Below are positions 25,055 to 36,262 of a stretch of 64,000 nt of DNA, piece after piece. The translations under genes were made by a program, and so were the position numbers. Positions within the stretch are counted from its first letter, which is position 1; the number at the start of each line of letters is the position of its first letter. A model generated the notes under the pieces. That model did not search any database, was not told the origin of the DNA, and worked only from the letters and a program-made list of their open reading frames with translations. This DNA comes from Liolophura sinensis. Lineage: Eukaryota; Mollusca; Polyplacophora; Chitonida; Chitonidae. The stretch lies in NCBI RefSeq assembly GCF_032854445.1, contig NC_088300.1:39090458-39154457 (forward strand). The letters are read 5' to 3'.

Positions 25055-25850
25055 AAAAATGATCACCCTGTGCCAATGCTGACAATGATCACCCTGTGCC
25101 AATGCTGACAATGATCACCTTGTGCCAGCGTTACCAATGATCACCTTGTTCCAATGTTAACAATGATCACCTTGTTCCAATGTTAACAATGATCAACTTG
25201 TTCCAATGTTAACAATGATCACCCTGTGCCAATGTCAACAAAGATCACCCTGTGCCAATATCAACAATGATCACCCTGTGCCAATGTTAACAATGATTAC
25301 CCTGTGCCAATGTTAACAATGTTCAACACTCACCACTGTCAACAATGATCACCCTGTGCTAATATTAACAATGATCACCCTGTGCAAAAGTAAACAATGA
25401 TCACCCTGTGCCAATGTCAGCAATGATCACCCTGTGCCAATGGTAACAATTATCACCTTGTGCCAATGTTAATAATGATCACCCTGTGCCAATGTTAACA
25501 ATGATCACCCTGTGCCAATGTTAACAATGATCACCCTGTGCCAATGTTAACAATGATCACCCTTTACCCATGTTAACAATGATCACTCTTTACCCATGTT
25601 AACAATGATCACCCTGTGCCAATGTTAACAATGATCACCCTGTGCCAATGTTAACAATGATCACCCTGTGCCAATGTTAACAATGATCACCCTGTGCCAA
25701 TGTTAACAATGATCACTCTTTACCCATGTTAACAATGATCACCCTGTGCCAATGTTAACAATGATCACCCTGTGCCAATGTTAACAATGATCACCCTGTG
25801 CCAATGTTAATAATGATCACCCTTTACCCATGTTAACGATGACCATCCTT
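25055..25850. repeat. 26-bp minisatellite, about 30 units
   Basis: Unit AATGATCACCCTGTGCCAAT plus GTTAAC. Variants include TTTACCCATG blocks recurring at 25560, 25590, 25710 and 25820. The unit contains TGATCA and GTTAAC palindromes. Confidence 0.94.
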
Positions 25851-26379
25851 TCTCCAAGTTACTGCCATTGTCCCCAAGCCATTGTCACAACTAATAATGA
25901 CCATCCTCTGCCAGCTTTAACAATTATCACTCTCTCTTTCAAATGACCATATCAACATCAACAACTGGCCTTATGGAGACCAGTAAACAGCCTTCTGCTA
26001 TTCAACCACAGAATATTTTATATCAAGGCAAACAAGAAACGTCCCCAGTGACCTGGATACAGCTGCTGTTACCTAGTCTGCTTTTTGTCATGTCAGCGGT
26101 AAATTCACCACACAAGAGTTAAGGTCACATCTCCTACCAGATCAAGACAGCTTAAATGCATAGACAATGTTTAATTCCAGCGAGACTACGAACTAATACC
26201 TGACATTCTAAACAAAGCAATATGTTTGCCTACACAATGCAGATGTATTTATGTGTATATGTACTAAGTGTTATCATTACAACTTATAAAGGACTGTCCA
26301 AAGTTCCTGGACACCACACTGTATAAAGTAATCTGGAATATGAACAGCTTATATTTACAGCAAATTTACTGTTGACAGA

Positions 26380-27130
26380 CAGAGTGCAGCCAAAGGGCAG
26401 ACACTAACCCAAGGGTAGACAAACAAGAAAATACAGCAAAGAGTCACAGGGCAGACAGACCAGCAACAGGAAATAAAGCAAAGGGTCATAGAGCAGACAG
26501 ACCAACAACAGGAAATACAGAGAAGAATCATAAAGCAGGCAGACCAACAACATGACAGACAGACGGGCAACAGTATCAACAAGAAAAAGTCCAAGGGCAG
26601 ACAGACCAACAACAGGAAATACAGAGAAGAGTCACTGGGCAGACAGACCAACAACAAGAAATACAGAGAAGAGTCACAGGGCAGACAGACAAACAACAGG
26701 AAATACAGAGAAGAGTCACAGGGCAGACAGACCAACAACAGGAAATACAGAGAAGAGTCACAGGGCAGACAGGCCAACAACAGGAAATACAGAGAAGAGT
26801 CACCAGGGCTGACAGACCAACAACAAGAAATACAGAGAAGAGTCACAGGGCAGACAGACCAACAACAGGAAATACAGAGAAGAGTCACAGGACAGACAGA
26901 CAAACAACGGGAAATACAGAGAAGAGTCACAGGGCAGACAGACCAACAACAGGAAATACAGAGAAGAGTCACAGGGCAGACAGACCAACAACAGGAAATA
27001 CAGAGAAGAGTCACAGGGCAGACAAACCAACAACAGGAAATACAGAGAAGAGGCACAGAGCAGACAGACCAACAACATGACAGACAGACAGGCAACAGTA
27101 TCCACAAGAAAAAGTCCAAGGGCAGACACA
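26380..27130. repeat. 42-bp minisatellite, about 17 units
   Basis: Unit AGGGCAGACAGACCAACAAC plus AGGAAATACAGAGAAGAGTC and AC. 42 bp is 14 codons, so minus-strand frames stay open (26355-27140) with a Cys-rich repeat CCWSVCPVTLLCIS. Minus frames are open in more than one register, so this is not evidence of a gene. Confidence 0.94.
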
Positions 27131-27171
27131 AAACAGCCATGTGACAGACAGAGAAAATATACAGCCATAAA

Positions 27172-27528
27172 GAAAGAATATCAAAACTTAAAAAAAAAGC
27201 AGCTAGACTAATATTAAATGCCCCTTATTTAACACCAACTTCCAACCTTTTCAAGCAACTCAACTGGCTGTGTGTCCAAGACAAAATTTCCCAGCAAAGA
27301 GGAGTCTACATGTATAAGATACTAACGGTATAAGGGAAAGTGTCCAACTTGCCTGAATACACTATTTAAACCTATCAACTCTGCAACTACAAACATCTCC
27401 GATCAACCACGAATAATAATCTCCAAGTGCCAATCTCTAAAAGCCTTCTGTACATGGTTTCATCTGACAATACATGGAAAACAAAATGTAAATGCTTAAA
27501 AACCCATTTTCAATATATACACAGTTAA
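27172..27528 (+). pseudogene. LINE reverse-transcriptase C-terminal remnant
   Basis: One plus frame reads RISKLKKKAARLILNAPY, then LFKQLNWLCVQDKISQQR and GVYMYKIL, later NNLQVPISKSLLY, ending in TAA. This follows the thumb/C-terminal pattern of Jockey-superfamily LINEs (Q-K-x-A-A-R-x-I-L, then LFKxLxWLPxxxRI, then VxxYK). Two in-frame stops and a missing 5' part show it is dead. The sequence after 27528 looks like its 3' untranslated tail. Confidence 0.75.
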
Positions 27529-27724
27529 TATTCTTGATTGAAATCTGTCCTTTGCTGATTGTGTTCATTTTGTATTGCTTTGTATAGCATAATTACTGAA
27601 TCTATGGCTACTTTTGATACCGTTATGTATGCAAACTGTTCGTCTGGTCACTGTTAATATTTACTTGTAAATATGTGTTTGTTTTGTCACCCTGTTTTAT
27701 AATGGACAGAGTAGCTGTTCATCA

Positions 27725-28330
27725 TTTGTCACCCTCAAAGTTATTCTCTGCCCTGTGTCTATCCTCTGTCTGCCCTGCATCTGTTCTCTGTCTGCCCTGC
27801 ATCTGTTCTCTGTCAGCCCTATAGCTCTTCTCTGTCTGCCTTGTATCTTTTCTTAGTCTGAACTATGGCTGTTTTCTGTCTGCCCTGTATCTGTTCTCGG
27901 TCTGAACTATATTCTCTGTCTGCTCTGTGGTTGTTCTCTGTCTGCCCTGTGGTTGTTCTCTGTTTGCCCTGTTCTATTCTCTGCTTGTTGTTTGACTGTT
28001 CTCTGTCTGCCATGGCTTTTCTCTCTGTCTTATGTATGTTCTCTGCCTGCTCTCTGGTCTGTGGCTGTTTTCTGCATACCTTAGATGCATGGGTGTTTTT
28101 TTTATTCTGTCTTACATGAATGGCTGTTCTTTGTTGCCCTACATCAATCTCTTACTGCCCTAGCTGTGGCTGTTCTCGGCTGTACACTGTCTGCCCTATG
28201 TCAGTTCTGTTTCTGCTCTGTGGCTGTTCTCTGTATACCTTATGGCTGTTTTACGGCTGTTCTCTGTCTGCCCTACATCAGTTCTGTTCCTGCTCTGTGG
28301 CTGTGCTCTGTCTACCATGTAGTCCCATAG
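27725..28330. repeat. Degenerate repeat rich in TGTTCTCTGTCTGCCCTG
   Basis: Loose repeats of GGCTGTTCTCTGTCTGCCCT with spacing near 24-40 bp. The core TCTGTCTGCCCT is the reverse complement of the AGGGCAGACAGA core of the array at 26380-27130. Short plus frames here are by-products. Confidence 0.8.
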
Positions 28331-29263
28331 GCAAATATGTACTAAATGCAAATTACAGGAAATGGTGTAAATTTAATCATTTGATACAAAGTTCTAGGCT
28401 ACTGTAACTTCACTGGATCCTGACTGTACCAGTGGTGCCAGTATGGAACAGCTCCTCCATACCTGTGCACATATATGTGCATGTTGCTACAAAGTGATGA
28501 TGCCACTACAGGAGTACTCCAGAGAATAGCCTACTACAACCTTAACAGCTAACTCAATGTCTATCAGAAATTCAGGCAGACCAATAACTTGTGAAAAGCA
28601 CACATTAACAGCTCATATAATCAAAAGCATATCCTTGGTAAACATGCAGACCTCAATGGGCCATGCTGGCATGAACTATTTATTCCTGAAAAGAACTCCC
28701 GCCTTGTGAACTCAGTCCTTTCCAATAGCCACATTCTAAAGAAAAGAGGATAAATTTATAAATTGCTCCTGTTATCTTCTTACACCAAACCAAACCGCTT
28801 GTAAGGTGAGATAGCTGAATATTCGGAAGTGTCATTTAGTGTGAGAGAAAACAGACTGCCACAGTTTATCTAACCATAATCTCATAATCAGCTATATTAA
28901 CCCAGAACTTGTAACCCAGAGAACACTTGGTACTTGACCTTATGAAAGCAGTAATAACCGTTAAGCCTTGCAGGCATGGCCACACCAAGGATTTCACCAC
29001 TCTCCCTGCTCAACTGAAGTGTTTAAACCAAAGAACAGTACATGTAACAGCCCTGATCAAGCTCTCAGCCTCACTATGCCATTATATATCAAGTAACAAA
29101 ACTGTCTGACAAGGAGTCATCATCTAGTTGTCAAATTCCTTCATCGATTATCCAGTATATGGTTATTGGATATCTCCCTGGTTTAGCCAGTGATCCAGAT
29201 GTGATCATATTTTCCTATACTTGCTTAACAATGACTTCGATTTAAAGCCAACATCAGCCTTCC

Positions 29264-29482
29264 TCACTGAGATTTCAATTGCAGAGCATGATAAGTTTGT
29301 TCAGGGAAAACTGCCTGGCCATTTATTAGGACCGTGTCAGATGATGAACTGGACTTAACCACCCCCTTGGCATAACTATGTGGTGGAACATCTGGAAAGA
29401 TCTCAACGAGAGAGCAAAATACCTTGTTGGCAAGTAATCTATCATGATAATGTGGCTTGTGGGAAATCTTTGTGATTTTCAA
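29264..29482 (-). other. Candidate exon or retro-fragment with LVEIFPDVPP
   Basis: A minus frame reads DRLLANKVFCSLVEIFPDVP, then SYAKGVVKSSSSSDTV and LINGQAVFPEQTYHALQLKS, ending at TGA inside a possible donor (CA then GTGAGG). Codon choice and composition look protein-like, and L-x-x-x-F-P-D-V-P is reminiscent of CUE-type segments, but this is weak. No neighbouring exon was found. It may be real, a retropseudogene fragment, or chance. Confidence 0.22.
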
Positions 29483-30888
29483 AAGCAGAATATAATCTCT
29501 TTCCCTTTTTCATCAAAATTCCTAGAAATTTACGTCTTGAATTATAATGTCTTCATCGTGTTAGCAAATCAAATTCATATCTTTCCAAAACAATCCAGTT
29601 CACTAATTTACACACGCATTATGTTTTAACATGATCATTCTGACAAATGTTTAGAATGTCTACATTAAACAGAAAACATGTAAAATTTTAAAAATTACAT
29701 TATCTGCTTATGGCCTATTCATCATTTATTCAACAGTATCATTCATAAACCCTGCAAATCAAGGTACATGTAGAAATAATTTAAAAATGCAATGTTAAAG
29801 TGGGTCGATATGTGTGGTTGCCACTTTCACAATGTTTTATAAATCCAATTTATTGTAGTTTTTTGTAACTGGTATGAATAGTTCAATGCCATATGTGGCC
29901 AATGTAATTACCAAGAAATTTGTGAAAAATATCAATCACACCAACCTTGATCATCTGTATATAAATTCACAGATTATCGTCACCCGGAATTGTCCATATA
30001 TCTTACATCATTTTCATGAGAACATTGGTAAGGAATATCTTCATCTTTCATTTCCTCAGAATGACATTTACAATGCCTCTCTTACACGTTACATGAGTTT
30101 AAATGTAAATGTGTAAGTAAAATCATTATCATAACCGTGCTTGCTACATATGTACGCTGTACAACCAATTAATAACGAAACGTCACTAATCTACAATTAA
30201 TTCCGCCATATATGTGATGGATCAGCACAAGCAGGTCTCCTATTTAATTGTGCTGAGAGACAAACCTTGAGTTTACAAACAGTGTAAGAGTAGTTTTAAA
30301 TCTTACAACTATGCATCTGAGTAGCATTCCACTTTAACATGGCACGTCCTTTAAGACATGAGAAGGTTGCATACACATTGTCAGGTGCCTGACAAACACC
30401 GTGGCAAGATTGTAAAGGTCTGTACATATGTATAGCTTAACCAGCAAGACCAAGGTTACAACACTTAGCCTTCATCATCCTGACAGTCAAGGTTGACATT
30501 GCAATTTGAACTGATGGAATCTAGACTGCTCAGGCAACAATTTAGGGAAACCAAAATACCATTAAAGGAAAATGGAGACGAGGCTGATGAACTCTACATG
30601 ACCTCACACAAATAACAGAATAAAACACACGTAAGTATTATAAGTATGCCAATAAAATGGCCAGCATTTGTCTCTCGTCTTGTTCCCATGCACACGTATA
30701 GTTGTTTGTGATTTGTACTCAAGCTTTATGGTAGAGCAATAAACTGTCGAAGCTGCCACTAACCAGGGATTATTCTGGGAAGTTACCCATCCTATTGCAT
30801 TATACTCTACAACACTTCTAAAAACATTTTAGTAGAAACAAGTATTAGTAATAACATATCAATCGAGTTCTATCCCAATCTTTACCTG

Positions 30889-31095
30889 TCAGGGTAAAGC
30901 CAGGACAGGTGTTATCTCCTTCTGGTTCTGGTACCAACTCCCATTATTGGCCTTTTCTTTAAACTGAATGTCCAGCTCAACAGGAAGTGCATAGATGGTG
31001 GATTTTAGTCCTTCCATAGTCTGGCTATGAATAATAAATTCATATTTGCAGCTACATGAGATCCCTCCTAAACTACATGTACAGCCTACATTCAA
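30889..31095 (-). other. Candidate exon, unassigned
   Basis: After a possible acceptor TTATTATTCATAG a minus frame reads QTMEGLKSTIYALPVELDIQ, then KEKANNGSWYQNQKEITPVL, ending in TGA three bases before a possible donor GTAAAG. Composition is protein-like, but the stop beside the donor and the lack of linked exons argue for caution. Confidence 0.2.
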
Positions 31096-31609
31096 ATCAG
31101 CATAGTTTTTATGCTTTTAGAGAAGACTTTGCAAAAGTAGCAATTATAACTGACACACATTTTCTCCATAGGTTATAATAGTGATGCCAAGCCTGTTTAA
31201 TGATTTATATGCATTGTCGAATTAAATGAAATGTTTGCTCTCCTTGCTGCTGTCAACTCCCAGGTGGTATAATCTGATTTCGCAAAAATATCACATTGAC
31301 AGTTGTTTCTTTCACTGTCACTCCATAGGTACGAACACTGAAACCTGTCCATATTAAAACACTGCCATCACTTGTTACATGAAACTTATCCCGGCCCTAC
31401 CCAGGAGCACCCAGTGGAAACAACCCCTGTGGTGTTCAGAGTCAGATAAGGACAACAGTCAGCTAACCAGGACATGACCCAGCCCTTTGACTCCATCTCT
31501 GAGAGTTTTTCAGAAAAAAACTTATATCCACCTTGCTTACGGCTTTCCCAAGAAGTTTGGTGTCTGGCAGTTTTGTTTTTCTTTGTCTTCTTAGGCTCAT
31601 ACATGTACA

Positions 31610-34407
31610 TTTTACAGTTGCATGTTACATTCATAATGGGTAAATGGTAAACATTTTGCAGACAGAGCCAGCAAAGCACAGTACAGAAAATTGTTACATT
31701 CATAATGGGTAAATGGTAAACATTTTGCGGACAGAGCCAGCAAAGCACAGTACAGAAAATTGTTACTTTCATAATGGGTAAATGGTAAACATTTTGCAGA
31801 CAGAGCCAGCAAAGCACAGTACAGAAAATTGTTACTTTCATAATGGGTAAATGGTAAACATTTTGCAGACAGAGCCAGCAAAGCACACTACAGAAAATTG
31901 TTACATTCATAATGGGTAAATGGTAAACATTTTGCAGACAGAGCCAGCAAAGCACACTACAGAAAATTGTTACATTCATAATGGGTAAATGGTAAACATT
32001 TTGCAGACAGAGCCAGCAAAGCACACTACAGAAAATTGTTACATTCATAATGGGTAAATGGTAAACATTTTGCAGACAGAGCCAGCAAAGCACAGTACAG
32101 AAAATTGTTACATTCATAATGTAAACATTTTGCGACAGAGCCAGCAAAGCACAGTACAGAAAATTGTTACATTCATAATGGGTATATGGTAAACATTTTG
32201 CAGACAGAGCCAGCAAAGCACACTACAGAAAATTGTTACTTTCATAATGGGTAAATGGTAAACATTTTGCAGACAGAGCCAGCAAAGCACACTACAGAAA
32301 ATTGTTACATTCATAATGTAAACATTTTGCGACAGAGCCAGCAAAGCACACTACAGAAAATTGTTACTTTCATAATGGGTAAATGGTAAACATTTTGTGG
32401 ACAGAGCCAGCAAAGCACAGTACAGAAAATTGTTACTTTCATAATGGGTAAATGGTAAACATTTTGTGGACAGAGCCAGCAAAGCACAGTACAGAAAATT
32501 GTTACATTCATAATGGGTAAATGGTAAACATTTTGCAGACAGAGCCAGCAAAGCACAGTACAGAAAATTGTTACATTCATAATGTAAACATTTTGCGACA
32601 GAGCCAGCAAAGCACAGTACAGAAAATTGTTACTTTCATAATGGGTAAATGGTAAACATTTTGCAGACAGAGCCAGCAAAGCACAGTACAGAAAATTGTT
32701 ACTTTCATAATGGGTAAATGGTAAACATTTTGCAGACAGAGCCAGCAAAGCACACTACAGAAAATTGTTACATTCATAATGTAAACATTTTGCGACAGAG
32801 CCAGCAAAGCACAGTACAGAAAATTGTTACTTTCATAATGGGTAAATGGTAAACATTTTGTGGACAGAGCCAGCAAAGCACAGTACAGAAAATTGTTACA
32901 TTCATAATGGGTAAATGGTAAACATTTTGCAGACAGAGCCAGCAAAGCACAGTACAGAAAACTGTTACATTCATAATGTAAACATTTTGCGACAGAGCCA
33001 GCAAAGCACACTACAGAAAATTGTTACTTTCATAATGGGTAAATGGTAAACATTTTGCAGACAGAGCCAGCAAAGCACACTACAGAAAATTGTTACATTC
33101 ATAATGTAAACATTTTGCGACAGAGCCAGCAAAGCACACTACAGAAAATTGTTACTTTCATAATGGGTAAATGGTAAACATTTTGTGGACAGAGCCAGCA
33201 AAGCACAGTACAGAAAATTGTTACTTTCATAATGGGTAAATGGTAAACATTTTGTGGACAGAGCCAGCAAAGCACAGTACAGAAAATTGTTACATTCATA
33301 ATGGGTAAATGGTAAACATTTTGCAGACAGAGCCAGCAAAGCACAGTACAGAAAATTGTTACATTCATAATGTAAACATTTTGCGACAGAGCCAGCAAAG
33401 CACAGTACAGAAAATTGTTACTTTCATAATGGGTAAATGGTAAACATTTTGTGGACAGAGCCAGCAAAGCACACTACAGAAAATTGTTACTTTCATAATG
33501 GGTAAATGGTAAACATTTTGTGGACAGAGCCAGCAAAGCACAGTACAGAAAACTGTTACATTCATAATGTAAACATTTTGCGACAGAGCCAGCAAAGCAC
33601 ACTACAGAAAATTGTTACTTTCATAATGGGTAAATGGTAAACATTTTGCAGACAGAGCCAGCAAAGCACACTACAGAAAATTGTTACATTCATAATGTAA
33701 ACATTTTGCGACAGAGCCAGCAAAGCACACTACAGAAAATTGTTACTTTCATAATGGGTAAATGGTAAACATTTTGTGGACAGAGCCAGCAAAGCACAGT
33801 ACAGAAAATTGTTACTTTCATAATGGGTAAATGGTAAACATTTTGTGGACAGAGCCAGCAAAGCACAGTACAGAAAATTGTTACATTCATAATGGGTAAA
33901 TGGTAAACATTTTGCAGACAGAGCCAGCAAAGCACAGTACAGAAAATTGTTACATTCATAATGTAAACATTTTGCGACAGAGCCAGCAAAGCACAGTACA
34001 GAAAATTGTTACTTTCATAATGGGTAAATGGTAAACATTTTGTGGACAGAGCCAGCAAAGCACACTACAGAAAATTGTTACTTTCATAATGGGTAAATGG
34101 TAAACATTTTGTGGACAGAGCCAGCAAAGCACAGTACAGAAAATTGTTACATTCATAATGTAAACATTTTGCGACAGAGCCAGCAAAGCACAGTACAGAA
34201 AATTGTTACTTTCATAATGGGTAAATGGTAAACATTTTGTGGACAGAGCCAGCAAAGCACAGTACAGAAAATTGTTACATTCATAATGGGTAAATGGTAA
34301 ACATTTTGCGGACGGAGCCAGCAAAGCACAGTACAGAAAATTGTTACATTCATAATGGGTAAATGGTAAACATTTTGCGGGCAGAGCCAGCAAAGCACAG
34401 TACAGAA
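31610..34407. repeat. 69/59-bp minisatellite with a 591-bp higher-order repeat
   Basis: The basic unit is 69 bp (GTTACATTCATAATGGGTAA, ATGGTAAACATTTTGCAGAC, AGAGCCAGCAAAGCACAGTA, CAGAAAATT). A 59-bp variant lacks ten bases around GGTAAATGGT. Short units recur regularly, and whole blocks repeat with period 591 bp (for example 33099-33467 and 33690-34058). Many minus frames are open because 69 bp is 23 codons and the 59-bp unit shifts between open frames. Confidence 0.95.
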
Positions 34408-35074
34408 ATTTTTTTTTGTGCACTAAGGCTTTCCAACAGGGCTTGGAAACACACATGCAAATACGTGTACACTATTTTAGATGGACTGTTTAGTTGTGAC
34501 TCTATAAGAATGATTTCATTTCATGTCAATGTCTTTTCCATGAAGTATAATACTCTCACTCCATATAAATATGTTTCAAATAAAAGTGCCTAAATTTGCC
34601 TAAAGCAAAAATTGATTTTACAATCAACAGAAATGGAAGAGTTCCAGCGAGAAGACAGAGGTGGTGATGTTAAAATCTGCATTGAAGCTCATCTCCGAAA
34701 GCTTTCAGAGACTTCATTGCAGATCAATTAAACAAGCTAGTCTAGCTGGCTCAAATATGGTCGATCAATCATGTATTGACTGCCGGACTGACTGATTGAT
34801 TGACTGCATGTACTTTGCCTCTCTTACTAACCATTACAATGTGCACATAAATGAGCAGCCAGAGAGCCAGAGCACACGTTAAGAAACCACCAAGTATAAA
34901 TGATAATGAGTTCAACTGACTGCAACTGTACTAATATGCCACAGAAGCTTGATGAGGGGAAAACATCTGTCAACTCTGGTAAATGCACGTGCATACATTT
35001 CGTTTTCACTTATTTCAGTGAAGTTTTCTTGTTTGTTTGTTTGTTTTTTTGCATGAAAGGAATTGGTGGTTCGA
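34408..35074. other. Unique spacer
   Basis: Includes a T/GTTT-rich run near 35030. No gene supported. Confidence 0.4.
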
Positions 35075-36262
35075 TTTATGGTCAGTAGCAAACATGACAA
35101 TCAGCTGATGTGAGGCCAATATCCAATAGACCTTCCCAACCTTAATTTATGGTCACAGCAAACAGGACAATTAGCTGGTGTGAGGCCAATATCCAACAAA
35201 CCTTCCCAGCTTTAATCTATGGTCACAGTAAACAGTACAATTAGCTGGTGTGACACCAATATCCCACAAACCTTCCCAGCCTTAATCTACGGTCACAAAA
35301 AACAGGACAATTAGCTGGTGTGAGGCCAATATCCAACAAACCTTCCCAGATTTAATCTATGGTCACAGCAAACAGGACAATTAGCTGGTGTGAGGCCAAT
35401 ATCCAACAAACCTTCCCAGCTTTAATCTACGGTCACAGCAAACAGGACAATTAGCCAGTGTGAGGCCAATATCCAAAAAAACCTTCCCAGCCTTAATCTA
35501 CAGTCACAGTACACAGGACAATTAGCACGTGTGAGGCCAATATCCCACAAACGTTCCCAGCCTTAATCTACGGTAAAAGCAAACAGTACAATTAGTTGGT
35601 GTGACACCAATATCCCACAGACCTTCCTAGCCTTAATCTGTGGTCACAGTACAGGGGACAATTAGCCAGTGTGAGGCCAATATCCAACAAATCTTCCCAG
35701 CCTTAATCTGTGGTCACAACAAACAGGACAATTAGTCAGTGTGAGGCCAATATCCAACAACCTTTCGCAGCCTTAATCTACGGTCACAGCAAACAGGACA
35801 ATTAGCCGATGTGAGGCCAATATCCAACAAACCTTCCCAGCCTTAATCTACGTTCACAGCAAACAGGACAATTAGCCGGTGTGAGGCCAATATCCCTCAA
35901 ACCTTCCCAACCTTAATCTATGGTCACAGCAAACAGGACAATTAGCCAGTGAGGCCAATATCCAACAAACCTTCCCAGCTTTAATCTACAGTCACAGCAA
36001 ACAGGACAATTAGCTGGTGTGAGGCCAATATCCCACAAACCTTCGCAACCTTAATCTACAGTCACAACAAACAGGACAATTAGCTGGTGTGAGGCCAATA
36101 TCCAACAAACCTTCCCAGCCTTAATCTACGGTCACAACAAACAGGACAATTAGCTGGTGTGAGGCCAATATCCAACAAACCTTCCCAGCTTTAATCTACG
36201 GTCACAGCAAACAGGACAATTAGCCGACGTGAGGCCAATGTCCCACAGACCTTCCCAGCCTT
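35075..36262. repeat. 70-bp minisatellite, about 17 units
   Basis: Unit CCTTCCCAGCTTTAATCTAC plus GGTCACAGCAAACAGGACAA, TTAGCTGGTGTGAGGCCAAT and ATCCAACAAA. Each unit is slightly different, so this array is older than the ones at 31.6 and 42.5 kb. Confidence 0.94.

Larger units (their letters stand above)
28331..31609. other. Unique spacer with two candidate exons
   Basis: Mostly non-repetitive. Two minus-strand candidate exons (29264-29482 and 30889-31095) are listed separately. No other feature supported. Confidence 0.35.

Noticed and set aside
26355-27140. 261-codon minus-strand Cys-rich repeat frame, like a disulfide-rich secreted peptide
   Set aside because: It is the 42-bp minisatellite read in antisense, with other overlapping minus frames also open and no signal peptide.
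31386-34456. Many overlapping minus-strand frames with MLALSAKCLPF-type repeats
   Set aside because: They are all translations of the 69/59-bp array; frame changes follow the 59-bp units.
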